Source of the DNA: Roseovarius sp. Pro17
GTDB lineage: Bacteria > Pseudomonadota > Alphaproteobacteria > Rhodobacterales > Rhodobacteraceae
Assembly: GCF_035599575.1 (NCBI RefSeq)
Contig: NZ_CP141179.1
Location: forward strand, 1,178,001 to 1,242,000
DNA length: 64,000 nucleotides
Reading direction: 5' to 3'
Notes under the pieces: generated by a model
What the model was told of the DNA's origin: nothing
Database searches by the model: none
What the model saw: the letters and a program-made list of their open reading frames with translations, nothing else
In this document: positions 38,977 to 47,295 of the stretch, piece by piece
How positions within the stretch are numbered: the stretch's first letter is position 1
Layout of the letters: every line of letters starts with the position of its first letter
Position numbers and translations under genes: made by a program

Positions 38977-41571
38977 ATGAATAGCTTTGACGAATCCGAC
39001 GCCTTTGAGGGCGCATCGCTGTCCGCGCGCGCAATGGCCGCGCGACCGGCGCGGTATCTGGACGACCTGAACCCCGAACAACGCCTTGCCGTGGAAACGA
39101 TGGACGGCCCCGTCCTGATGCTGGCCGGGGCGGGAACTGGCAAGACCAAGGCACTGACAACGCGTATCGTGCATTTATTGAATACGGGCCGCGCCCAGCC
39201 GAACGAGGTGCTGGCCGTCACCTTTACCAACAAGGCCGCGCGCGAGATGAAGACCCGCGTTGGCGCGCTGCTGGGACAGTCGATTGAGGGGATGCCGTGG
39301 CTGGGCACCTTCCACTCGATCTGCGTCAAGCTGCTGCGCCGCCATGCCGAGCTGATTGGCGTCGAGGGGGAAGGCCGTGAGCCAACGCTGAAATCGAACT
39401 TTACCATTCTGGACACCGACGACCAGTTGCGCCTGCTGAAACAGCTGGTGCGGGCGGCCGGTATCGACGACAAACGCTGGCCCGCGCGCCAACTGGCCGG
39501 CGTTATCGATCACTGGAAAAACCGAGCTTGGACGCCCGATAAGGTGCCCGCCGCCGAGGCTGGAGCCTACAACGGCAAGGCGGTCGCGCTTTATGAACAA
39601 TACCAGCGCCGCCTGATCGAGCTGAACGCCGTCGATTTCGGCGATCTGCTGCTGCATGTCGTCGGCATATTTCAGACCCATGACGATATCTTACGAAAAT
39701 ATCAGAGCTGGTTTCGCTACATTCTGGTGGACGAGTATCAGGACACCAACGTCGCACAATACCTCTGGCTGCGCCTGCTGGCGGGTGGTCATAAAAACAT
39801 CTGCTGCGTCGGCGATGACGATCAGTCGATCTATGGCTGGCGAGGGGCCGAAGTGGGCAATATCCTGCGGTTCGAAAAGGATTTTCCCGGCGCGCATGTG
39901 GTCCGGCTGGAACAGAATTACCGCTCGACCCCTCATATCCTCGCGGCTGCATCCGGCGTGATCGCGGGCAACAAGGGGCGTCTGGGCAAGGAGCTGTGGA
40001 CCGATGTAGAGGAGGGCGAAAAAGTTCGCCTGATCGGTCATTGGGACGGCGACGAAGAGGCACGATGGATCGGCGAGGAAATCGAGGCGATGATTGATGG
40101 AAGTTCGAGCTTTGCCATTCACAGACGGAACCCGCGTTCAAAAACAATTACCCAAGAGTTTGAACGACTGGCAAAAAAGGATGCGCTAGGAGGTGTAAAA
40201 ACACCTGACGAACTCTACGAGAGGTTTCGACTGCAAAATAGTCCTTTACGTGAATATAAGACCCGCAAGTTGATGTTAGATCTATCAGATCGCATCAACA
40301 ACAATGAACCTCTTGATCCTGCGTTTCATTATTTTAGCCATGAAGAAATCGTCATCCTCGTGCGTGCCTCGCACCAGATGCGCGCCTTCGAGGACCGTTT
40401 CCTGACCATCGGCCTGCCATACCGCGTCATCGGTGGCCCACGTTTCTACGAGCGGCTCGAGATCCGCGATGCCATGGCTTATTTCCGCTGCGTCACCAGC
40501 CCCAGCGACGATCTGGCGTTCGAGCGGATCGTGAACACGCCCAAGCGCGGGCTGGGCGACAAGGCGCAACAGAAAATCCAGGTGATTGCGCGCGAAAACG
40601 GCGTGCCGCTGATCGAGGGCGCGCGTATCCTGCTGGAGGAAAAGGGCCTTGGCGGCAAGGGGGCCAAGGAGCTTGCGACGCTGCTGGACGGCCTTGCCCG
40701 CTGGGGACGAATGACAGGTGACGCCGGGGTCAGCCATATAGAACTGGCCGGAATCATCCTAGACGAATCCGGCTACACCGAGATGTGGCAAAACGACAAG
40801 ACCCCTGAGGCGCCGGGGCGGTTGGAGAACCTCAAGGAACTGGTCAAAGCGCTTGAAAACTTCGAAAACCTCACCGGGTTTCTCGAACATGTCAGCCTCA
40901 TCATGGACAACGAGAGCGACAATGAGGGCGAGAAAGTCAGCATCATGACGCTCCATGCCTCCAAGGGTCTGGAATTTCCCGCCGTGTTCCTGCCGGGATG
41001 GGAGGATGGTCTGTTCCCCTCGCAACGCTCAATGGACGAGAGCGGCCTCAAGGGCGTCGAAGAGGAACGCCGCCTTGCCTATGTCGGCATCACCCGCGCC
41101 GAAGAGGTTTGCACGATCTCTTTTGCTGGCAACCGCCGCGTTTTCGGCCAGTGGCAATCGTCGCTGCCGTCCCGCTTTATCGACGAACTGCCCGAGGATC
41201 ACGTTGATGTGCTGACGCCGCCGGGCCTTTATGGCGGCGGATATGGCGCGGCGGGAACGGGCGGCGACTTGCAGAACAGCATTGATGCCAAAGTGGCTGA
41301 CGCGAACGTCTACAACTCCCCCGGTTGGAAACGCATGCAATCGCGCGCCAGCCAGCGCCCAACTGTCCAGCCGCGCGAATCGACATCGCCCGTGATCGAC
41401 ATGGCTGCCACCTCGTCCCATACTGTGGGCGACCGGGTGTTCCACCAGAAGTTCGGCTATGGCGAAATCATCGGAATCGAAGGTGATAAGCTGGAAATCG
41501 CCTTTGACAAGGCCGGCACCAAAAAGGTCGTCGCGCGCTTTGTCACCAGCCCGGACGACGTGCCGTTTTAG
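38977..41571 (+). CDS. uvrD: UvrD/PcrA-type DNA helicase with an internal insert
   Basis: 864 residues from ATG at 38977. SF1A 3'-5' helicase of nucleotide-excision and mismatch repair. Motifs: Walker A AGAGTGKTKAL, II DEYQDTN, III GDDDQSIYGWRGA, IV LEQNYRS, V TLHASKGLEF, VI RLAYVGITRAEE. The Tudor-like C-terminal domain (VGDRVFHQKFGYGEIIGIEG) is present. Residues about 370-458, just before VILVRASHQMRAFEDRF, are an extra, lower-GC segment (about 41%) absent from the relatives I know. Total length is about 70 residues above the usual. All helicase motifs outside it are intact. Confidence 0.95.
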   Translation: MNSFDESDAFEGASLSARAMAARPARYLDDLNPEQRLAVETMDGPVLMLAGAGTGKTKALTTRIVHLLNTGRAQPNEVLAVTFTNKAAREMKTRVGALLGQSIEGMPWLGTFHSICVKLLRRHAELIGVEGEGREPTLKSNFTILDTDDQLRLLKQLVRAAGIDDKRWPARQLAGVIDHWKNRAWTPDKVPAAEAGAYNGKAVALYEQYQRRLIELNAVDFGDLLLHVVGIFQTHDDILRKYQSWFRYILVDEYQDTNVAQYLWLRLLAGGHKNICCVGDDDQSIYGWRGAEVGNILRFEKDFPGAHVVRLEQNYRSTPHILAAASGVIAGNKGRLGKELWTDVEEGEKVRLIGHWDGDEEARWIGEEIEAMIDGSSSFAIHRRNPRSKTITQEFERLAKKDALGGVKTPDELYERFRLQNSPLREYKTRKLMLDLSDRINNNEPLDPAFHYFSHEEIVILVRASHQMRAFEDRFLTIGLPYRVIGGPRFYERLEIRDAMAYFRCVTSPSDDLAFERIVNTPKRGLGDKAQQKIQVIARENGVPLIEGARILLEEKGLGGKGAKELATLLDGLARWGRMTGDAGVSHIELAGIILDESGYTEMWQNDKTPEAPGRLENLKELVKALENFENLTGFLEHVSLIMDNESDNEGEKVSIMTLHASKGLEFPAVFLPGWEDGLFPSQRSMDESGLKGVEEERRLAYVGITRAEEVCTISFAGNRRVFGQWQSSLPSRFIDELPEDHVDVLTPPGLYGGGYGAAGTGGDLQNSIDAKVADANVYNSPGWKRMQSRASQRPTVQPRESTSPVIDMAATSSHTVGDRVFHQKFGYGEIIGIEGDKLEIAFDKAGTKKVVARFVTSPDDVPF

Positions 41572-41687
41572 GGATTGCGCCATGAATTTTCTGGCTAGAA
41601 ATATCCCCGCCGGAGGCTAGAAATTTCTTTTGACGATACGCCTGCGATGAATCGTTGTGCGCGAATTTCGAATCCGTCACAGTAGAG

Positions 41688-41866
41688 ATCCAAGGTGCCG
41701 CATCTCGACGCGGAGAATTGGGAAGCCGGTGAAATTCCGGCACTGCCCCCGCAACGGTAAGGGTGGGCGAGACGGCACAACGCCACTGGGCCAAATGGTC
41801 TGGGAAGGATGCCGGATCATGGGCCGAACAGGCCCGGCCCCTCAAGTCCGGAAACCAGCCTTGGAT
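41688..41866 (+). ncRNA. Cobalamin riboswitch
   Basis: The aptamer is bounded by an 8-bp P1 stem, ATCCAAGG (41688-41695)/CCTTGGAT (41859-41866). Inside are GAATTGGGAAGCCGGTGAAA, the ACTGCCCCCGCAACGGTAAG core, and the B12-box-like AGTCCGGAAACCAGCC at the 3' side. Downstream, TCCTC (41934-41938) can pair with GAGGA (41965-41969), and CCCC with GGGG between them, which would hide the ribosome site of the next gene. This suggests control of translation by adenosyl- or methylcobalamin. Confidence 0.92.
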
Positions 41867-41980
41867 AGACGTCAAACCGCGGGGGGCGGTGCGGGCGCTG
41901 TCGGCGGCGATCCCTGCTACGGCCCTTGCGCATTCCTCTGCCCCATCCGGCCCGGGGTGCGGCCGAGGAGAAGACAGAAG

Positions 41981-42244
41981 ATGAACGTGACACAGATCCT
42001 CAGCGGGCTGGAACGTAGCGATGCGACAGGCCCCGATGCCGACGCCGCAGGGCGCATGGGCTTTCTCGAATGGGCATTCACATTGCCGGGCGCTGCGACG
42101 CCCGAAGCGGCGCGGCAGGCATTGGCCGATGCCCCATCTCAGGCAGAAAGCGCAGCGGCGCAGGCCTTCGTTCAGTTCCTGCATCAGGCCACGGCGCATG
42201 TGGCACGCCCCGCGCGCCGGGGTCGTGCCGCCCGATTTCACTGA
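41981..42244 (+). CDS. Unrecognised 87-residue protein under the cobalamin riboswitch
   Basis: Starts MNVTQILSGLERSDATG at the first ATG after the riboswitch, with GAGGAG about 11 bp upstream, and ends in a basic tail (RPARRGRAARFH). It is soluble, Ala-rich and probably helical, with no signal peptide, membrane helix or metal-ligand cluster beyond two C-terminal-half histidines. I do not recognise a family. It is the only gene the riboswitch can serve, because znuB follows tail-to-tail after 5 bp. Coding is supported by the ribosome site and riboswitch context rather than by homology. Confidence 0.68.
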   Translation: MNVTQILSGLERSDATGPDADAAGRMGFLEWAFTLPGAATPEAARQALADAPSQAESAAAQAFVQFLHQATAHVARPARRGRAARFH

Positions 42245-42249
42245 TTGGG

Positions 42250-43044
42250 TTATCCGCGCTGAATGCGGGCCGCGATGTTTGAGAGAGCGAACATCACCGC
42301 GCTGACGCAGACGATGGTCGGGCCGGTCGGCGTGTCCAATGAATAGGACGCACGCAACCCGGCCCACGCCGCCACCATTGCGAGGATGGTTGCCGCTACA
42401 GCCATGCCCTCGGGCGTGCGCGAAAACGGGCGGGCGGTCGCGGCGGGAATGATCAACAACGCCGTGATCAGCAGCGCGCCGACCACTTTGATCGCCACGG
42501 CGACCACTATGGCGAGAGCGACCGTAAGGATGAGTTCTTCGCGCTTTGGGTCGATCCCGGCGGCGCGGGCGAGGTCGGGATCAAGGGTGGCGGTCAGCAG
42601 CGCCGACCAACGCCAGCCGACGAGGGCCAGCACCAGCGCCGCGCCGCCCCAAATCACGCCCAAATCGCCGCGCGACACCGACAGGATATCGCCAAAGAGA
42701 AATGCCATGACGTCAATGCGCACCCCGTCCAGAAACGACACGCCCACCAGCCCAAAGGCCAGCGCCGAATGCGCCAGAACGCCCAGCACCGTGTCCATCG
42801 CCCGTCCGCGTGCCGACAGGGCCGTGACCAGCGTTGCCATCGCCAGCGCCACCACCAGCGCCCCGACAAATATCGGCAGCGACAGCGCCAGCGACAACGC
42901 GACGCCGAGGATCGCGGCATGGGCGGTCGCATCGCCAAAATAGGCCATGCGTCGCCACACCACAAAACAGCCCAGCGGCGCGGCGGCCAACGCCGTGCCG
43001 ATCCCGGCCAATGCGGCGCGTGTCATGAAATCGTCGAGGATCAT
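42250..43044 (-). CDS. znuB: Zinc ABC transporter permease
   Basis: 264 residues with about eight membrane helices of the ABC-3 family. The N-terminal LDDFMTRAALAGIGTALAAAPLGCFVVWRRMAYFGDATAHAAILG is typical (given here only as a landmark, in short: CFVVWRRMAYFGDA), followed by GVRIDVMAFLFGDIL and VGALLITALLIIPAATA. With ZnuC and ZnuA it imports Zn2+ across the inner membrane. It overlaps znuC by 4 bp. Zinc rather than manganese is inferred from the linked Zur gene. Confidence 0.94.
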   Translation of the reverse strand: MILDDFMTRAALAGIGTALAAAPLGCFVVWRRMAYFGDATAHAAILGVALSLALSLPIFVGALVVALAMATLVTALSARGRAMDTVLGVLAHSALAFGLVGVSFLDGVRIDVMAFLFGDILSVSRGDLGVIWGGAALVLALVGWRWSALLTATLDPDLARAAGIDPKREELILTVALAIVVAVAIKVVGALLITALLIIPAATARPFSRTPEGMAVAATILAMVAAWAGLRASYSLDTPTGPTIVCVSAVMFALSNIAARIQRG

Positions 43045-43805
43045 TGGCGTGTCTCGGCTTTATCGTTGTTGTGATCATGCCCGCAATCGTCGCCATGGAC
43101 GTGGTCGTGATGGTGGCGATATAGGGCCAGCGCGCCTTGCGTGCCCTCGCCAAAGAGGGCGCGATAGACGGGCGCCTCGGCCACCACTTCGGGCGTGCCT
43201 TCGCAGCAGATATGACCGTTGAGGCAGATCACGCGGTCAGACGCGCTCATCACCACGTGCAAATCGTGGCTGACCATCAGCACGGCGCAGCCGGTCTCGC
43301 GGCGCACATCCTCGATCCGGCGATAAAATGAGGCGGCACCGGGCTGATCCAGCCCTGCCGCGCCTTCGTCGAGCATCAAAAGATTAGGCCGCCCCAGCAG
43401 CGCACGCGCCAGTAACACGCGCTGAAACTGACCGCCCGACAGATCCGCCATTGGGCGGTCGCCAATATCGGGCACGCCTGCGCGCTCCAGCGCCTCGCGG
43501 GCCTCAGTGCGCGTCACACGTCGGGGCAAACCCAGAAAGCGCGCCACGGTGATCGGTAGCGCGGCGTCCAGCACCAGCCGCTGTGGCACATACCCAAGAC
43601 GCAGATCCGCCCGGCGGGTTATCTGTCCCGCATTGGGGCGCGCGCCACCCAACAGCGCGCGCAGCAGCGTCGATTTGCCCGATCCATTCGGGCCGACGAT
43701 GGTCACGATTTCGCCCGGTGCGATGCTAAAATCGACATTTTCCAACACGGTGGTGCCACCATACCGAACGCTCAGGCCACGGGCCTCAATCAGCGGAACC
43801 GTCAC
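43041..43805 (-). CDS. znuC: Zinc ABC transporter ATPase
   Basis: 254 residues. Walker A GPNGSGKSTLL, signature LSGGQFQRVLLARAL, Walker B LLMLDEGAAGLD, and the switch His in VSHDLHVVM. The C-terminus is His-rich (HHHDHVHGDDCGHDH), a feature of zinc-system ATPases that may bind metal. Located between zur and znuB with 4-bp overlaps on both sides, so the three are one translationally coupled operon. Confidence 0.96.
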   Translation of the reverse strand: MTVPLIEARGLSVRYGGTTVLENVDFSIAPGEIVTIVGPNGSGKSTLLRALLGGARPNAGQITRRADLRLGYVPQRLVLDAALPITVARFLGLPRRVTRTEAREALERAGVPDIGDRPMADLSGGQFQRVLLARALLGRPNLLMLDEGAAGLDQPGAASFYRRIEDVRRETGCAVLMVSHDLHVVMSASDRVICLNGHICCEGTPEVVAEAPVYRALFGEGTQGALALYRHHHDHVHGDDCGHDHNNDKAETRQ

Positions 43806-44302
43806 GCGGACGCCTCGCCTGAGGTAGCCGGCCCTTCAATGCAGCCGGGACAGAGCCCCTCGGCCTCGCGCACTGTGCGCTCAATGACGAAACCGGCGCG
43901 CCGCGCCGCGCGCGCCAGTTCGCTTGCGTTGGGATCGGTTTCGGCTTCGACGACGCGCTTGCAGGTGCGGCAGATCAGGAAGGCGGGCGCATGCTGCCCC
44001 TCGGCATGCGAGCAGGCGATGAACGCATTTAACCGCTCGATCCTGTGAGCAAAGCCATGCGTGACCAGAAAATCGAGCGCGCGATAGGCGACGGGCGGCT
44101 GCGATCCCAGCCCCTCGGCGCTTAACACATTCAGGATGTCGTAGGCACCTTGGGCCTTATGTTCGCTCAGCAGAATCTCCAATACTCGGCGACGGACCGG
44201 AGTGAAATGCAGACCGTTTTCGGCGCAATGACGCTCGGCTGCGGCGAGGCCCGCTTTGATGCAGCCTTGGTGATCATGTGTGTTGAACGCTCTGATCGGC
44301 AT
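43802..44302 (-). CDS. zur: Zinc uptake regulator Zur (Fur family)
   Basis: 166 residues from ATG at 44302; the frame extends to 44347, but that runs through a Zur box, so I use the internal start. Fur fold: the DNA-binding half (about 10-90) has FTPVRRRVLEIL and PPVAYRALDFLVTHG. Structural zinc ligands are CRTC and CPGC. The regulatory metal region FIACSHAEGQHAPAF is His-rich. Zn-bound Zur should repress both znuA and its own zur-znuC-znuB operon. Confidence 0.93.
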   Translation of the reverse strand: MPIRAFNTHDHQGCIKAGLAAAERHCAENGLHFTPVRRRVLEILLSEHKAQGAYDILNVLSAEGLGSQPPVAYRALDFLVTHGFAHRIERLNAFIACSHAEGQHAPAFLICRTCKRVVEAETDPNASELARAARRAGFVIERTVREAEGLCPGCIEGPATSGEASA

Positions 44303-44330
44303 GGGAGGCAACCTCGGATTTCGGCTTGAG

Positions 44331-44347
44331 ATGTTATAGTATATCAT
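44331..44347. promoter_or_regulatory. Zur box 1
   Basis: ATGTTATAGTATATCAT: halves ATGTTATA and TATATCAT are inverted copies with one mismatch. This matches the ATGTTATA-type Zur dyad and lies closest to zur. Confidence 0.75.
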
Positions 44348-44363
44348 GTAGTGGGATGTTGTA

Positions 44364-44380
44364 ATGTTATATAATCACAT
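44364..44380. promoter_or_regulatory. Zur box 2
   Basis: ATGTTATATAATCACAT: a second 17-bp dyad with the same ATG...CAT ends, 33 bp from the first, directly before the znuA start. The pair allows Zur to control both divergent promoters. Confidence 0.7.
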
Positions 44381-44389
44381 GAGGCAATC

Positions 44390-45325
44390 ATGTCCATCCG
44401 CGACGTTATTCTTGCCGCCATTCTGCTGTCATCGACATGCGTCGCCTCGGCCAAGGCGGACGTGCCGAATGTCGCCACCGACATCGCGCCGGTCCACTCG
44501 CTGGTCGCGCAGGTGATGGAGGGGTTGGGGGCGCCGGGGCAGGTGGTGCGGCCCGGCGCGTCGCCCCACGGCTACGCCATGCGACCATCCGAGGCACGCA
44601 TTCTGCAAGAGGCAGATGTGGTTTTTTGGATTGGGCCTCAGCTGACGCCGTGGTTGGGGGGCGCGATAGCCAATCTGGCCCCGCAGGCCCCTGTGACTGC
44701 ACTGCTGGACGCACGGGGAACTACGCTGCTGGAATTTCGCACTGGCGTACAGTTTGCGGCAGATGATCATGAGCATGAGCATGAGAGCGGGCGTGGGGAT
44801 CAAGAGAGCGCGCAATACGATCCGCACGCATGGCTCGATCCGCAGAACGCCAGCGTCTGGCTGGGCGTAATCGCGGATGAACTCGGCCGCATTGATCCTG
44901 AAAACGCCGAGACCTACGCAGCAAATGCTAAGGCAAGTCAGTTGAGGATTGCGGCGGCAGAGGCTGAGATCGGCGAAATCCTTGCCCCGGCGAAGGCCCT
45001 GCAATTCGTTGTCTTTCACGATGCCTATCATTATTTCGAGAGCCGTTTTGGTCTGAGCGCGGCCGCTGCTATCGCGGCTGGCGACGCATCCGACCCTGGT
45101 CCTGCGCGGATCGAAGAGGTTCGCCAAACGATGCATGATCTGAATGTCGCCTGCGTCTTTTCCGAGCCAGAGTTCAACCCGGCGTTTGTCGCCACCGTCA
45201 TCGAAGGGACCAGCGCCAAGGCGGGCCTGATTGATCCATTGGGTGCAGGGATCGAGGCAGGACCCGGCTTTTACAGCGCGCTATTGCGCTCGGTCGCTGA
45301 CGAGTTGGTGAAATGTGTGGATTAG
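44390..45325 (+). CDS. znuA: Zinc ABC transporter substrate-binding protein
   Basis: 311 residues. A signal peptide of about 23 residues (VILAAILLSSTCVASAKA) directs it to the periplasm. The cluster A-I fold shows DIAPVHSLVAQVM, an early His ligand in GASPHGYAM, the acidic/His loop ADDHEHEHE typical of zinc-specific members, DPHAWLDPQNA, FVVFHDAYHYFESRFG and the late LIDPLG. It delivers Zn2+ to ZnuB. Two Zur boxes lie immediately upstream. Confidence 0.95.
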   Translation: MSIRDVILAAILLSSTCVASAKADVPNVATDIAPVHSLVAQVMEGLGAPGQVVRPGASPHGYAMRPSEARILQEADVVFWIGPQLTPWLGGAIANLAPQAPVTALLDARGTTLLEFRTGVQFAADDHEHEHESGRGDQESAQYDPHAWLDPQNASVWLGVIADELGRIDPENAETYAANAKASQLRIAAAEAEIGEILAPAKALQFVVFHDAYHYFESRFGLSAAAAIAAGDASDPGPARIEEVRQTMHDLNVACVFSEPEFNPAFVATVIEGTSAKAGLIDPLGAGIEAGPGFYSALLRSVADELVKCVD

Positions 45326-45385
45326 ATTCGCGGCTCGCGTGCTGGCTGGCTTCGATCGGTCGGCGCGGATGGCGTGGCGGTAGTA

Positions 45386-45462
45386 TGGTAGGCCCGGCAG
45401 GACTTGAACCCGCAACCAAAGCGTTATGAGCGCTCTGCTCTAACCAGTTGAGCTACAGGCCC
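45386..45462 (-). tRNA. tRNA with CAU anticodon, probably tRNA-Ile2 (or elongator tRNA-Met)
   Basis: Minus strand: GGGCCTG acceptor, TAGCTCAACTGGTTAGAGC D-arm, anticodon arm with CTCATAA (anticodon CAT), GGGTTCAAGTCCTGC T-arm, and an encoded CCA end. 77 nt. The CTCATAA loop and overall form resemble the lysidine-modified tRNA-Ile that reads AUA. Elongator tRNA-Met cannot be excluded without comparison. No formyl-Met features. Confidence 0.92.
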
Positions 45463-45567
45463 GCCATGGCTAGCCTCCTAAGCAGGGGCGGCGGCCGCGT
45501 CAAGGCTTTGAGATTGCGCCGGGCGCGATGATGGGCTACCCCGCGCGTAAATCTGAGGAGAGCGCTG

Positions 45568-46626
45568 ATGACCGATCCCAAGACTGGTGTGAGCTACGCC
45601 GACGCAGGCGTCGATATCGATGCAGGCAACGCGCTGGTCGAGCGGATCAAGCCTGCGGCGAAACGCACGGCGCGTCCGGGCATCATGTCCGGACTTGGTG
45701 GGTTTGGCGCGCTTTTCGACCTCAAGGCGGCCGGCTATCACGATCCGGTGCTCGTTGCGGCGACAGACGGCGTCGGCACCAAGCTGCGCATCGCCATCGA
45801 CACGGGCAACGTGGACGGCGTGGGGATTGATCTGGTCGCCATGTGCGTTAATGATCTCGTCTGCCAAGGGGCTGAGCCACTGTTTTTCCTCGATTATTTC
45901 GCCACCGGCAAGCTGGAGATGGATCAAGCGGCCCGCATCATCGAGGGTATCGCCGAGGGCTGTGTGCGCTCGGGCGCGGCGCTGATCGGTGGCGAGACGG
46001 CGGAAATGCCGGGCATGTATCCGGCGGGCGATTTCGATCTGGCAGGCTTTGCCGTCGGCGCGATGGAGCGGGGCGGGGCGCTGCCTGATGGCGTGCAAGA
46101 AGGTGACGTGCTGCTGGGCCTCGCCAGCGATGGCGTGCATTCCAACGGGTATTCGCTGGTGCGCAAGCTGGTCGAAATGTCGGACTTGGGCTGGGACGCC
46201 GATTGCCCTTGGCAGGACGGCGCGCAGGATGGCACTTTGGGTGCGGCGTTGCTGACGCCGACGCGCCTCTATGTGAAATCGGCGCTGGCAGCGATCCGCG
46301 CGGGTGGCGTGCATGCGCTGGCCCATATCACCGGCGGTGGACTCACGGAAAATCTGCCGCGCGTGCTGCCCGAGGGGCTGGGCGCTGATGTCGACCTTGG
46401 CGCGTGGGACCTGCCCGGCGTCTTTGGCTGGCTGCGCCAAACGGGCGGCATGGATGAGGCCGAGCTGCTGAAAACCTTCAACTGTGGCGTCGGCATGATC
46501 GTCTGCGTCGACGCCTCGCGCGCCGATGCGCTGACCGAATTGTTCACAGAGGCGGGCGAGACGGTGCATCGCCTTGGCCATGTCACGCAAGGTGCTGGCG
46601 TCCGCTATAGCGGCGCTCTGGCGTGA
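45568..46626 (+). CDS. purM: Phosphoribosylformylglycinamidine cyclo-ligase
   Basis: 352 residues, usual length. ATP-dependent ring closure giving AIR, step five of purine synthesis. Landmarks: [58 protein letters not shown] and [19 protein letters not shown] at 45568 after GAGGAGAGC. The stop overlaps the purN start (GTGA), so purM and purN are coupled, a common pairing. Confidence 0.98.
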   Translation: MTDPKTGVSYADAGVDIDAGNALVERIKPAAKRTARPGIMSGLGGFGALFDLKAAGYHDPVLVAATDGVGTKLRIAIDTGNVDGVGIDLVAMCVNDLVCQGAEPLFFLDYFATGKLEMDQAARIIEGIAEGCVRSGAALIGGETAEMPGMYPAGDFDLAGFAVGAMERGGALPDGVQEGDVLLGLASDGVHSNGYSLVRKLVEMSDLGWDADCPWQDGAQDGTLGAALLTPTRLYVKSALAAIRAGGVHALAHITGGGLTENLPRVLPEGLGADVDLGAWDLPGVFGWLRQTGGMDEAELLKTFNCGVGMIVCVDASRADALTELFTEAGETVHRLGHVTQGAGVRYSGALA

Positions 46627-47216
46627 CAGTGCGAGTCGCCATCCTGCTTTCCGGCGGCGGCTCGAACATGGTGGCACTGCTTGACAGCATGACGGGCGAT
46701 CATCCCGCGCGCCCTGCACTGGTTCTGTCCAACCGCGCGGATGCGGGTGGGCTGCAAAAGGCGGCTGCGCGCGGCGTTGCGACCGAGGTGGTCGACCACC
46801 GGCCGTTTGGCGAGGATCGCGCCAGTTTTGAGGATGCGCTGCATCAGCGTATCATGGAGCATTCCCCAGATATCATCTGCCTCGCTGGGTTCATGCGCGT
46901 GCTGACCGGAGGATTCGTTGCGCGCTGGCAGGGGCGCATGATTAATATTCACCCTTCGCTATTGCCGAAATACCGTGGCCTGCACACCCATGCGCGCGCG
47001 CTGGATGCCGGCGACGTTGAGGCGGGCTGCACGGTACACGAGGTGACAGCAGCGCTCGACGATGGCCCGATTCTGGGCCAAGCGCGCGTCCCGATCAAAT
47101 CCGGGGACAGCGCTGATATGCTGGCCGCGCGCGTGCTGAAAGCCGAGCATCAGCTATATCCCGCGGTGCTGCGCCGCTTTGCTGACGGTAACCGCACACC
47201 CATCTACCTGTCGTGA
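46623..47216 (+). CDS. purN: Phosphoribosylglycinamide formyltransferase
   Basis: 197 residues from GTG at 46623. Uses 10-formyl-tetrahydrofolate to formylate GAR, step three of purine synthesis. Marks are the N-terminal [16 protein letters not shown], the catalytic region [11 protein letters not shown] and [18 protein letters not shown] with the active His, and the aspartate-bearing DDGPILGQ. Translationally coupled to purM. Confidence 0.97.
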   Translation: MTVRVAILLSGGGSNMVALLDSMTGDHPARPALVLSNRADAGGLQKAAARGVATEVVDHRPFGEDRASFEDALHQRIMEHSPDIICLAGFMRVLTGGFVARWQGRMINIHPSLLPKYRGLHTHARALDAGDVEAGCTVHEVTAALDDGPILGQARVPIKSGDSADMLAARVLKAEHQLYPAVLRRFADGNRTPIYLS

Positions 47217-47295
47217 GGCTGCGCCAAACCCGTTTCAATTCGCGCAGCTTCGGATTATAGCGGCGTAACAGACATCACCGAAAGAAGCCGTTCCC

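Noticed and set aside
41590..41630. GGCTAGAAAT direct repeat with CCCCGCCGGAGG between
   Set aside because: It resembles a common Rhodobacteraceae intergenic motif, but only one copy is in the window and it forms no convincing terminator, so I leave it unannotated.
45386..45462. tRNA as an integration site for a genomic island
   Set aside because: The genes on both sides (znuA and purM) are core, and there is no integrase or partial tRNA repeat.
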